Below, piece by piece: positions 1 to 10,762 of a stretch of DNA of 64,000 nt. The first letter of the stretch is position 1; the number at the start of each line of letters is the position of its first letter. The translations under genes and the position numbers were made by a program. Origin of the DNA: Dactylonectria macrodidyma (Eukaryota; Ascomycota; Sordariomycetes; Hypocreales; Nectriaceae). The notes beneath the pieces are model-generated. The model made no database searches. It saw only the letters and a list, made by a program, of their open reading frames with translations, and was not told the origin of the DNA. The stretch covers positions 682,001 through 746,000 of the forward strand of contig JAGMUV010000028.1 in assembly GCA_020744425.1 (NCBI GenBank). The letters run 5' to 3'.

Positions 1-2
1 CT

Positions 3-936
3 GGGCGGCCAACAGCCATCAATAATAGGGATAAAAATCATATCCTTCGAATCGTCGATAAAGACCCTTTTATCACACTCCAGGATTTATGCGACGAAGC
101 CGGGCTGCGCTGTCACAAGACCACTTTATCGCGGTGGTTAAAGAAGAACGGCATCCAGCACCACCTTGCGAGTCGGCGCCCATTTCTTAGCAACGCTGCG
201 GCCAAAACTCGAAAAGAATTTGCAGAGCGATATAAGGATGAAGAACCTTCATTTGGGTATAGTTGGATTTTCTCAGATGAGTGCTCAATTGCGCGTGGTG
301 ATGGCGAAAGAAGGAAGTGGGTGTTCTCGAGATATGTAAGTCGCAGCGCCCCAACTTTGAAACACCATTCTGGCCGCATCTAGGGCGAGAGACTTTAAAA
401 GAAAACACGTCCAGCCCAAGAGGAAGTCATCAAGGCATTCGCAGATGTTTTTCAGTGCATTCGCCCTCGACAGGGCTACGGATTTGGTCGGTTTAGATGG
501 AGACCCAGATACAGACCGCGGCGGCGTTTCAGGTCGCATTATCTTGGAATGCCTTCAAGAACACCTCCCAGAAATCATAGAGGAAGGTAACATATTCCAA
601 CATGATAACGGACCAACATTTAAAAGTCATTTAGTCCAGAATTGGCTGCGTAAATACGCGACTCGCGAGGGCCTCATCCTCGTAGAATGGCCCCCCCACT
701 CACCAGATCTTAATCCGATTGAAAATCTATGGGCAATACTAAAGGAACGGATCTGTGAGAGATACCCGGACCTCTCAGGCTTTCCGAAGAACCGAGCTGC
801 AAAAGAACGCCTTATTAAGTGTGCAAAGGAGCTTTGGCACGAGCTTGAAGATGAAGTGTTCGAGAACCTGTTGAATTCGATGCCTCGGCGAATGAAGGCG
901 TGTTACGATACAGATGGGTGGTATGCTAAATATTGA
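3..936 (+). pseudogene. Tc1/mariner-family transposase relic, cut by window edge
   Basis: DNA-transposon transposase of the Tc1/mariner DDE superfamily, which cuts and pastes the element in the nucleus. The reading frame from position 3 encodes the end of an HTH region (LCDEAGLRCHKTTLSRWL) and the first DDE block (SWIFSDECSIARG). It stops at about 380; a frame one base further on continues from about 385 to 936 with a basic stretch, LVGLDGDPDT, the second catalytic Asp in FQHDNGP and the Glu in SPDLNPIENLW. One frameshift or an unrecognised intron separates the halves (GTAAGT lies at about 335). The 5' end is outside the window. The Asp-to-Glu spacing counts as 38 residues, longer than the 34 of classical Tc1. 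The family call is firm; whether the copy is dead is inferred from the frame break. Confidence 0.85.
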
Positions 937-1389
937 TGATATCAGAGTAAATGCCAGCTTCTAAGCTTCAAATTCATCTAGTTTTCAATTTATTATGATA
1001 TTATTTGGATGCACAATGTGAAGTCAAAGGTTACGTAGTCATCGGGCCAAGATGGGTGGATCCGGAAGTTGTCGGAACTTTTGCACGCCCGCTGTACAAT
1101 TCGGCCAGAGATTCGAGCTGCTCATTCGTAAGAAGCCAAAACAGAAGTACGGTCCTCGGGAATGCGGGGGTGGACAGTGCCATGTTGCACCTCTACAAAG
1201 GGGGCGAGAGGGAAAGCCATCTGCTCTAGCTTCGCTGCTAGTCCAGGGTTCTTCATAATTAATTTATATAAGCGAGCATTCATTGCAGAATAGTTTCCTT
1301 TTCTTTTGGTAGACCGAGCTGTTTAAAGGATATTGTATAGTATTGATACAGTCCCATAGGATACAGGACCCGTGGATAAGAAGGCGAAA
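937..1389. other. Spacer without recognisable gene
   Basis: Lies between the Tc1 relic and the 3' end of the NACHT gene. Short open frames here show no domain. The left part may hold the transposon's 3' end, but I cannot identify a terminal inverted repeat. Confidence 0.4.
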
Positions 1390-4300
1390 CTAGGTACAAA
1401 AAATGCTAAAGATGAGACCCAAGAGGAGCGGGGCAATACAGAGTGATAATCGCCTCCACCAAAGCTTCAGTATTTCCTTGCCGCTTTCTTCGTTCCTAGC
1501 TGCTGCCTCGACGAACCCTTCTGTGATCTGGATCTCGGCCCCGCGCTTGTTAAGAAGAAGCGCCACTATTTCCTTATTATATCTCCAGTTCATAGCTGCT
1601 GCCTCGACGACCCCTTCTGTGATCTGGATCTCGGCCCCGCGCTTGTTGAGAAGAAGCGCCACTATTTCCTTACCACATCCCGAGTTCCTAGCTGCTGCCT
1701 TGACGACCTCTTCTGTGATCTGGATCTCGGCCCCGCGCTTGTTGAGAAGAAGCGCCACTATTTCCTTACCACATCCCGGGTTCCTAGCTGCTGCCTCGAC
1801 CACCTCTTCTGTGATCTGGATCTCGGCCCCGTGCTTGTTGAAAAGTAGCGCTAGTATTTCCTTGCCGCTTTCCCAGTTCCCAGCTGCTGCCTTGATGACC
1901 CCTTCTGTGATTTGAATCTCGGCCCCGCGCTTATCGAGAAGTTGCTGGAATATGGTTTTATTAAACCACTTTATAACTGCCTCGACGACCCCTTCTGTGA
2001 TCTGAATCTCGGCCCCGCGCTTGTCGAGAAGAAGCGCCAGTATTTCATTGCTACTTTTCTTATTCATAGCTGCTGCCTCGACGACCCCTTCTGTGATCTG
2101 GATCTCGGCCCCGCGCTTATTGAGAAGAAGCGCCAGTATTTCCTCGCCACTTCCTTCGTTCCCAGCTGCTGCTTCGACGACCTCTTCTGTGATCTGGATC
2201 TCGGCCTCGTGCTTGTTGAAAAGTAGCGCCAGTATTTCCTTGCCACTTCCCCTGTTCTCAGCTGCTGCCTTGACGACCCCTTTTGTGATCTGAATCTCGG
2301 CCTCGCGCTTGTCGAGAAGTTGCTGGAATATGGTTTGGTCGAACCTCTTTATAACTGCCTCGACGAACCCTTCTGTGATCTGAATCTCGGCCCCGCGCTT
2401 GTTGAGAAGAAGCGCCACTATTTCCTTGCCGCTTTCCCTATTCTTAGCTGCTGCCTCGACGACCCCTTCTGTGATCTGGATCTCGACCCCGTGCTTGTCG
2501 AGAAGAAGCGCCACTATTTCCTTACCACATCCCGAGTTCCTAGCTGCTGCCTCGACCACCTCTTCTGTGATCTGGATCTCGGCCCCGTGCTTGTTAAAAA
2601 GTAGCGCTAGTATTTCCTTGCCGCTTTCCCAGTTCCCAGCTGCTGCTTTGATGACCCCTTCTGTGATTTGAATCTCGGCCCCGCGCTTATCGAGAAGTTG
2701 CTGGAATATGGTTTTATTAAACCACTTTATAACTGCCTCGACGACCCCTTCTGTGATCTGAATCTCGGCCCCGCGCTTGTCGAGAAGAAGCGCCAGTATT
2801 TCATTGCTACTTTCCTTGTTCATAGCTGCTGCCTCAACGACCCCTTCTGTGATCTGGATCTCGACCCCGTGCTTGTCGAGAAGAAGCGCCAGTATTTTCT
2901 CGCCGCTTCCCCAGTTCCCAGCTGCTGCCTCAACGACCTCTTCTGTGATCTGGATCTCGGCCCCGCACTGGTTAAGAAGTAGTGCCATTACCTTTTCGCC
3001 GCTCTCCCAGTTCCCAGCTGCTGCCTCGACGACCCCTTCTGTGATCTGAATCTCGGCCCCGCGCTTGTTGAGAAGAAGTTCTAGTATTTCCTTACCACTT
3101 CCCCTATTCTCAGCTGCTGCCTTGATGACCCCTTCTGTGATTTGAATCTCGACCCCGCGTTTATCGAGAAGTTGCTGGAATATGGTTTTATCGAACCTCT
3201 TTACAACTGCCTCAACGACCCCTTCTGTGATCTGAATCTCGGCCCTGCGCTTATCGAGAAGAAGCGCCAGTATTTCCTTGCCACTTCCCATATTCTCAGC
3301 TGCTGCCTCGACAACCCCTTTTGTGATCTGAATCTCGGCCCCGCGCTTGTCGAGAAGTTGCCGGAATATGGTTTGGTCGAACCTCTTTATAACTGCCTCA
3401 ACGACCCCTTCTGTGATCTGGATCTCGGCCCCGCGCTTATCGAGAAGAAGCGCCAGTATTTCCTTGCCGCTTTCTTCGTTCCCAGCTGCTGCCTTGACGA
3501 CCCCTTCTGTGATCTGGATCTCGGCCCCGCGCTTGTTGAGAAGAAGCGCCAGTATTTCCTTGCCGCTTTCCCTGTTCCCAGCTGCTGCCTCGACCACCTC
3601 TTCTGTGATCTGGATCTCGGCCCTGCACTTGTTGAGAAGTAGCGCCATTACCTTTTTGCCACTTTCCTCGTTCCCAGCTGCTGCCTCCATGACCTCTTCA
3701 GTCACTTCAAAGTCAATTCCGCTGTTGAAATGCCATTCTAGAATGTTACTGCTGCCATAACGGACGGCAACTTCTTGGTGTGTTGCACCCTCCTTGTTTC
3801 GGGGCCTTTTTTGCGTCAACTGCCTCCATTGTCCCGGGCTTAGAACAGCAGACAAGTCATATGCAGAAGCAACGAGCAGAACTTGCGGTGTATAAGACAT
3901 GGCGGCCTTGAGATTCGACTTAGCTTTCCAATAGACATCTCGATCCTTCAAAAGTTCCTCGACGCTCCTATGCCAACGGTTGAAGTATGTTTGATCTTGC
4001 TCAACAGATAAGAACTTGCGCAGAATTTCACTCAGTCGTGCTTGCGTTTCCTGAGCGGCTGCGCGGGCATGCTCTGCCCAAAATAAGCACGAGTATTTCG
4101 GAAGCGGTGTCTGTGGCGAAGCTTCGGGTGACATCCTGAAGAGATTGAAAAGACAAGCTTCCGCCACGAGAGCGTTTGCGGATTCTGGTTTGTACATCGC
4201 TTGACCCTCAAGAAACTCTCTGACCGACAAGTGCGAGAACCGAAACGCGTCAACGGTGGGGTCGAAAATGACCAAATTGCAGCATAATTGTAAAAGCTGG

Positions 4301-6511
4301 TCCTTCGAGACTGCGGAGGGGGATCCATCCTGTGTTACGGACACAGCGGCTAGAAAGACGTCCGACCGGAGTTGCTCCCGGGCACAAAGCAGCCAACTGA
4401 GAGCATTCTGAGCGAACTGCCTGTCTGCATCCGCGTCGAAGTTTTCGATTTTCGTAAGAATCTCCTGATAAAGCTCTGCCAACGTCTTCGGTAGTCGTCC
4501 GAGTCTTTCCAGAATCGCATCGTCGGTGGTCTGTTGACAGAGAGCCTGCAACTGCAGGCTTGTCCAGCGGAACCTGATACTGTAAGCAGTCTGCGACCAT
4601 CCCGTCCCTGTGAAAAACTTACATGCCTTGCGCCCCGGAAATGAGCTCGCGAACGATTTTGTCGCGTATTTCTTCCTCTCTCGTGCTGAACCGCAGCAAA
4701 GACCTTTTGCCGATAAGGCGTTTTGTTTCCGACCGTACGAACAACTCTATGTCTTCCGAGTTGCAGTCGGAGGAGAGCTGCAAGTTTGGATAATTGTCCA
4801 GTTTATAGACAATATCCTGATCCTTCCGGCTTGACACGAATATCTTCAAGAGACATGGAGATGCCTTCAGAAGGTCTTCCAAGGTATCCAACAGATCTCC
4901 TCGAGTTGCCGAGTTGCATTCGTCCAGGGCATCGATCACAATCGTCATTGTCGCCCCCTCGTATCGCTCAAGCAGCTTGAGAATCAATTCCTTGCTTTCG
5001 TCAAGGCGGAGTGGCCCGGATGCGAAGCCCTTCTCTTCCCTTTTTTTGTACACCTCGATCGCGGCTTCGAGAAGTGGTCCTCCGGCTTGAGGAGTGGAGA
5101 GCTGTCTCGCAATACTAGCTGCTATCCTTGAAGGATCGGAGCGACCAAGCTCGGCTGGGTTACGGGAACAGTAGAAATAGACCGGGGCTGGGGAATGGTT
5201 CCGTCGGAATGCCTCCAGGGCGTCCTCAACAACCATGGACCTGTGATATTGTAATTAGATTAGAATATATCATGTTGCTTTCTTACGTACGTCAGCTTGC
5301 TCTTGCCGGACCCTGGAATCCCGTGAAGCCACAAAATAGAGGAAGCACTTTCGTTCTTCCAACGTAGAAAAGTTGGGTCGTGCAGAAGCCACTTCCCTGT
5401 GCCCTCCAAGACCTCATTCTTCGTCTGTATGTGGTGTTGTTCGTAAGGTAATTCTGATTCGTCTGAGATCCAACGCAAAATCGCCCTTCTTCGTTCCCCT
5501 GGACGAGTCAGCAATAGCAAGATATTCTGGACCGGAAATTCACCATTGAGTTGATCTGTGATGGCGTGGAGCGCTTTGTCCCAGCGGTTTAGGGGGGCAT
5601 CAAAATCCTTCAGTATCCGCTTGAGCTCGGCATGGCTCTCCAGCTGGCCTTCGTGGTGTAAGCGTAGGAACCTATCGATGTGAGTGGTGACCAACCTTGT
5701 AAGCCGAAGATAGTGGCACAACTGTCCACGTCTTTCTGGGCTTCACTGATGGCTGTGAAGGCTGACTCCAAGTCGGACGAGGAAAGGACCCCATATTTGA
5801 TAGCACGCTCTGACTAGGTCAGCAACTGTCTATGATGAGTATGTGCCAGCTCACTTAAGCTTTTCTTCCCGTAGTATGACCTTGCCTTGGCGAGATAGGC
5901 CAAGATGCTTGCGTACAGCTTGACCAACGCACGGCTCAGCTCTTCTGCGGTTTGCGACCGGGAACCTTTCAGTAGACGCTCAACAAGGGCATTTCGACAT
6001 AGCTTTTCTACAATGTCGACGGTCCTCTCCAGCAAGCTGGTGTATGTGTTCAAGTCTCCAACCGCGACCTGCTTCGATGTTAGCGTGACCCCGCCGGATA
6101 GAGGAGCGTCGCTCACGTTCAACAGAAATCGAACACCCGCCCAGGGCAGCGCGGCGTGAACTGGATCGTATTGCACCGCAATGTCGCCAACGTCCTTGAA
6201 GTGATTGATCCACTTGGCCGCCTTGATCAGGACGTCTCGCACGATCACTTTCTCGCTGTTCTTCCGCTTGAAGGAGCACGACCGATCGATTAAGCTTTTC
6301 CTCGCCTGCTCAGTCGCCGCTAACATCTCGTCTAACGTCTTTTGCTTGTTCTCCTGGGCAAAATCTATCCGAGACGTTAGTTCGTCTCCGAGCGTGCCGA
6401 TGGCGGCGGCCCACAGGTCGTCGCTGCAGAGATGAGGGGTTAGAAGAAGCGGAAGCGGGGGGAAAGGCAGCCTAATTACCCGCTGGCCCTGAGGGACTTG
6501 GCGACATCCAT
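1390..6511 (-). CDS. NACHT NLR with C-terminal 32-residue repeat array, probable one-base frameshift
   Basis: STAND ATPase receptor of the fungal NLR type. Model: exons 6511-6480, 6423-5855, 5809-5291, 5240-4623 and 4573-1390, with introns of 56, 45, 50 and 49 nt, all GT-AG. The start MDVAKSLRASG joins in frame to DDLWAAAIG. The N-terminal region has the ALPWAGVRFLL motif seen in N-terminal domains of NWD/NACHT proteins (NACHT_N-like). The P-loop GIPGSGKSKLT closes exon 3 and Walker B TIVIDALDEC is in exon 4. After FSHLSVREFL the protein becomes about 24 repeats of the type ITEEVVEAAAGN...ALLLNKRGAEIQ, then a hydrophobic tail (CIAPLLLGLIFSIFC). Predicted about 1640 residues, but exon 3 needs a one-base shift near 5690-5735, so it is either a recent pseudogene or contains a sequencing error. 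Family call firm; activity uncertain. Confidence 0.75.
1420..3712 (-). repeat. Coding tandem repeat array, 96-bp and 90-bp units
   Basis: About 24 units encode the repeat domain of the NACHT gene. The common unit is 32 codons; five units are 30-codon variants with EAVIKRFDQTIFQQLLDK in place of the AAAGN...EILALLL core. Eight consecutive units (252 codons) are duplicated at an offset of exactly 756 bp: the region around 1870-2330 matches that around 2626-3086 almost base for base. Confidence 0.9.
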
Positions 6512-6878
6512 TCGGCGGAAAGATCGTGGGACAGATGAATTCTCCGCTAGATTTTGGTACTGAGGATGTACGTATCGGGTTATTCCTCTTCGTTTTAATA
6601 AAGTAGAGGAAACGGAGGTGCAATCACTGGTAGACGTGATGGAGAGAAGGGGCGATAGAAGGGGCGAGAGGAGGGGGGGCATCCAGGTCGATTACATTGA
6701 GACCCTTGGCGTGGCTTTTGCGCCAGCCGTGTTCTGCAGCGTTTGAAAACGAAATGCCCAGCAAAGACTAGCGCGCCGCCGTGCACACAAGGTGACTGAC
6801 TGGTCAAAGTTCAGGTGCCCTGGTTTCTCTGGCCCACTCAAGCTAGCCAGTCTGCAGGCTTTATATCTATAAACGTAA

Positions 6879-7250
6879 CTTATGGAATAAGCTAATCCAT
6901 ATGGAACGTCCCATACGGATTAATCATATTCCATATGAGACACTCTTATTCCATATGTATGGAATAATGGATTATTTCGGAAGAATCTATCGCCGCTACT
7001 TAGACCTGTTTCCGGGATACCTAAACTAGGGTTGTCAGCGGGTTCTTGCTTCAACCATCAGTGTTGTCAGCAACGGACACTTCCTCAAGGAAATGATGAT
7101 AAAACTACCGGGATGGAGAGCTTCTACAGCACTATAGATTCTTTACGGCAGTGAAAATATGATGGATGACGTCATTCTCTGTATTCCATGCGAAGCGAAT
7201 TCCATAATCCATATGCATTTGGGTCCATATGGAATATGGATAGAAAGCCT
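6879..7250. repeat. Cluster of CCATATGG palindromes and inverted repeats
   Basis: The word TCCATATGGAA and near variants occur at about 6896, 6930, 6950, 7200 and 7227, in both orientations. ATTCCATA-TG-TATGGAAT near 6950 is an 8-bp inverted repeat with a 2-bp loop. The two ends of the cluster resemble each other loosely in inverted orientation. It may be a decayed miniature inverted-repeat element; no target duplication was found. Confidence 0.45.
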
Positions 7251-9175
7251 GCCAGTCTGTGCAGAACCATCTCACGAGTCCCCGCACACTGGTGCGAGAA
7301 CTGCCAGCCATAGCCCCCCACCTTCACACAAGCGCGCGCCAATAATCCTCGCAGATTCAAAGCGTTGACGGAAGTTGTTGTGTCCCAAGGATTTGATTGG
7401 TGTTGATTTGAATATCCACGACACGGCCCGCGTCTACGGACTAGATTTGGGCATGCGCTGAGGGGCCAGAAGCAAATAGAATCCTGTCGATGTCGATCGA
7501 GCCCGTGTCTGTGATAGAGCTCAGCTCTGCTGATCGTTTCGCGAGGCTTGCTGATCGGCAGTGATGAGGCAGACTGGCACCTGTACCCACAGCCACATTA
7601 ATTGGATCTGCCTGCAAGGTGCTACCACCCCGCCCTTCTCCTCGTGTCTCCTGCCCCAATCTGGCGACGCCAATCTAGTATCCACAATCCCTGGACCAAT
7701 CACTTATCTATTTGTGTGCCTCTGGCCGCCTTGGCCACTGATGACGGTTTCTCATGTAAATCCACTTTTTGAGGGTTGCAAGCTGAAATTGAACTGGAAA
7801 TAATGTCCAAGAACAGGGGTCAATTGTAAGGATAAGCGTAAGACATCTGGCAGCCATTGATGGTGTCGCTACCAGACCCATGCACCACACTGCCACCACC
7901 AGCTGGCGCTGCCACCGCCACCTCAACAACTTTGCAAAAGAACGCTTATTGGAACCTCGGATTGCTGGTCTCATGCTCTCTATGCCTTGGTACGCCCCTC
8001 TAAACCACCAGCTTGAGTATCTGGTGGCTCCCTAGTTAGTAGACAAGCACAGTGCGGTCACCCCGCTAGTTCAGCACGGAGACCAAGAAGCATCGCCATT
8101 ACAGTACCTACCTCTCAAACATTAGGCATTGAACTGAAGGCGCAGTGTATTAGCTAGCCAAGGCCGACTTCTGCCGGAGGCGAGGTGAAAAAGCAGTGCC
8201 TATCAGCCCAAGTCACATTATCATGTTGGGAGGCAGGCAACAGCTGATAGTGAAGAAAGAGTACGTTCCATGAGCAATATTAGCGATAGCCCCACATAGT
8301 GAAGGAGACGTGCATGATGCCAGTCAAATGGCAGGTCGCCAAATCAATGCAGAACGTCAGTGTACTACTGCAGAACGTCAGTTTATTATTGCAGAAAAGA
8401 TGCTTCGTTTGCTGGAACACGCATCTGTTCCTCGTGATCTGCCGCAGGGTCCAGACGCAAGTGGACCAGGCCCAAGTGATGAGAGTGCTCTGGATTCTGA
8501 TGGAGATGCGGAGATGAGCTAGCTGTGATGCTGGAATTGACCGCGGTAAATCAGGTACGCCGAGAGGACGCTCGCGTTTGTGGAGGGTTTATGGATGAGG
8601 AAGGAAAGGAAAGAGCTAAGGGGGGTTAGAAGCTGCCCCGTTCTTAGTTTGGGTTTGGAGGCTGTTATGACTTTGCCTCGTTATTCTGTCACGACTGGGA
8701 TGACGGCGAATTGCGTCAATAGAAAGTTGTTGCGTTTTTCTTTGAAGTGTGCATTCCCATCCATCTACCCCTATGCACACAACTCTCTCCTGTGGAAATT
8801 CTTCCTGACTAGCGGCTGTTAGCACTAGCGTGGAAAATTTTGCAGGCCCACCAAATTTGGCTGCTGCAGCAGCTGGGTACCCATCGGGTACTAACAGCGC
8901 AGTAAAGGAAGGATTGAGAGGGTTGACTTCCTTTACGCAGCAGCCAAGGTCACAGCCCAAGGGCTCCGGCCACGATCGAAGCCTGCTGCCCTGACCAGCT
9001 GGGCAGCTAAGATAGCAGCAGGGTCACAGCACGGCTTGCGGGGGCCAACGACACCGCTGTGGCTCTTATACATGCTGTAATGCTGGTTCAGACCTCGCAG
9101 CAGGTATAGCTATCGCAGCCAACAGCAATCACGACACCAGCTTCAATCTAGGTGGGCGTCGACCTTTGCCCTGAT

Positions 9176-9345
9176 CTCTGCGACTCGGCACTTAGGTATA
9201 TAAGGCTATATCTTAGTCTTAGTACCTGCTTAGGCCTCCGGGCCTAAGCTGCTCTGACCTCTGCGTCTCGGCCCTTAGGTGCATAAGGCTACCGCGTCTT
9301 AGCACCTGCCTCGGCCTCCGGGTCTTGGCTACTATGACCTCCGGG
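9176..9345. repeat. Two-copy imperfect tandem repeat, unit about 82 bp
   Basis: Two consecutive units share the pattern CTCGGC-CTTAGGT-ATAAGGCT, then CTTAG-ACCTGC and GGCCTCCGGG, followed by a shorter third fragment. No coding potential. Nature unknown. Confidence 0.5.
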
Positions 9346-10227
9346 TCTTAGATGCCTTAATCTACGGATCTTGGCTGTTAATCCAGGTCTATAAGAGGTC
9401 ACAGAATCGGACTACTTATAGGCATCAGGGTTCTGGCTTGATGGCCCTGATCAATGGATGCTAGCTGCAGTGGTTTTTCCCTCTACGAGCTCCCGCGAGG
9501 TTTTCCCATCTGCAGTTTTTCCTATCATACGGATCTCGATTTCTGGAGGTTTTGAATGCCAGCAGGCAGGAATAGGAATACTGGAGAATTCCAACCTGGT
9601 TAATAAATATGGGTATGCCGACACCCGCCCTGACAGTCCGCTGACGGATATCGGGCTCGAAATCATAAGTCAAATAGGGCTGCTTAATTGCTAGATGGAA
9701 GAGGAAGAAGGATTACAATCTTAGCTTATGCGGACTGTAGGTCCGAGCTACGGACCTGCTTGGTCTGTAGCTCCGGCCCCGGGTTACTGTACTTAGGTTT
9801 CTTTAGCTGTTAACACCAGCCTAGCACGTCATCTTGCCCCTAGGGGATTCCGTAGACATCTCTAGTCGATATCTTCATGACGGTAATAATACAACAACAA
9901 TGTTGACTTGAAGGAGGAATAGGTGTGGGGCACCCACACCACAGCCTCGCACAGAAGGCTGTATTACGTGTGATGGACATGACTGCCGGATGGGGAAGGA
10001 ATTGGCGAGACGTACCTCTCAACTGAAACACACAAGATTGACTTGTGCAAGAGCGCGCAGTATTTAGTCTTAGTAACTTGACTGCAAGTCAAGATGATCC
10101 TTTCTCTCCTCAAGCTTCTCAATACAGACTTTGCAGCTATTACCTTGACGACCAAACCTACCCTAGAGCTGCTTCCTCGTTACTATAGAAACTGTATTCT
10201 GGAGTTTCTACAAACAACAACAACAAC

Positions 10228-10508
10228 CCTATGCCGCCAAGGCCGACCAGCGCGATACGAGAAGCAGGTCTGGCACATTTTCCATGCATCCATTTCAGGA
10301 TATCGGGACGGTCGACAAAGTCGGGATCAGGTGGAAAGGGCACTGTCGAGAATGGCTTGCGAGGGTTGGGTGGATTTCGCCTACGGGCGGCGGCTGGTGC
10401 GTCGGGTCCGTAGAAGTAGAAGTTGTTCGATCCGCCATGGGATGCTTGCGGGGCGGCGATGGTATTTTGACCACTGACTGCGTCATGAAAATGAGTGGGT
10501 ACGTCCAT
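10228..10508 (-). pseudogene. NB-ARC NLR 5' fragment with N-terminal Gly/Asn motif
   Basis: Only the start of an NB-ARC receptor remains. From the ATG at 10508 the frame runs through FHDAVSGQNTIAAPQ and GGSNNFYFYG, then a linker (PFSTVPFPPDPDF, DRPDILKWM) that closely matches the intact NB-ARC-TPR gene at 12563, and ends in the P-loop GLGGIG where the neighbour has its first intron. No GKS or later NB-ARC sequence follows at lower coordinates; the frame runs into a GTTGTTG repeat and unrelated sequence. It is divergent from the PNP pseudogene, 254 bp away. Assignment to NB-ARC is firm by comparison with the neighbour; the cause of truncation is unknown. Confidence 0.8.
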
Positions 10509-10762
10509 TGTCACCGCTGTCGCTGGGGCATAGCTCTCTGGGAGTAGCAACTCGTTCGCAAGTGCGGTTGTGGAATGGATGGGGTGCAAAGTGCAGCCTT
10601 GCCCGCTCGAAGCGCTGTTGGCACAGCCCTACTTTGGAGGCCCCGCAGCTGAACAGCTCCTAGCCACGTGCAAACACCATGCATCTGTCAACACACACGG
10701 AGATTTGAGCTGCTTCGAAGGCGAGGCCCCAAATACTCGGGTTGCCCTCTTCCTATCTGATC
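10509..10762. promoter_or_regulatory. Head-to-head intergenic region, NB-ARC relic and PNP pseudogene
   Basis: 254 bp between two divergent ATGs. By position it should contain both promoters. The two HET-S/NWD2-like pairs in this window have the same layout with 210 and 198 bp. No specific binding site is recognised. Confidence 0.35.

Larger units (their letters stand above)
6512..10227. other. Gene-poor spacer of about 3.7 kb
   Basis: No supported gene. It holds a cluster of CCATATGG palindromes (6879-7250) and a tandem repeat (9176-9345), listed separately. A short open frame at 8310-8522 with repeated AERQ words is the only protein-like stretch and cannot be assigned. Confidence 0.4.

Noticed and set aside
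1403..3760. Long plus-strand frames (1403-1915, 1912-2226, 2668-2982, 3142-3642 and others) opposite the first NACHT gene
   Set aside because: They mirror the 96-bp coding repeats on the minus strand; periodic composition keeps several frames open, and domains and splice sites exist only on the minus strand.
8310..8522. 70-codon frame with repeated AERQ words and an acidic end
   Set aside because: Slightly protein-like, perhaps the tail of a lost transposon gene, but too short and without recognisable homology to annotate.
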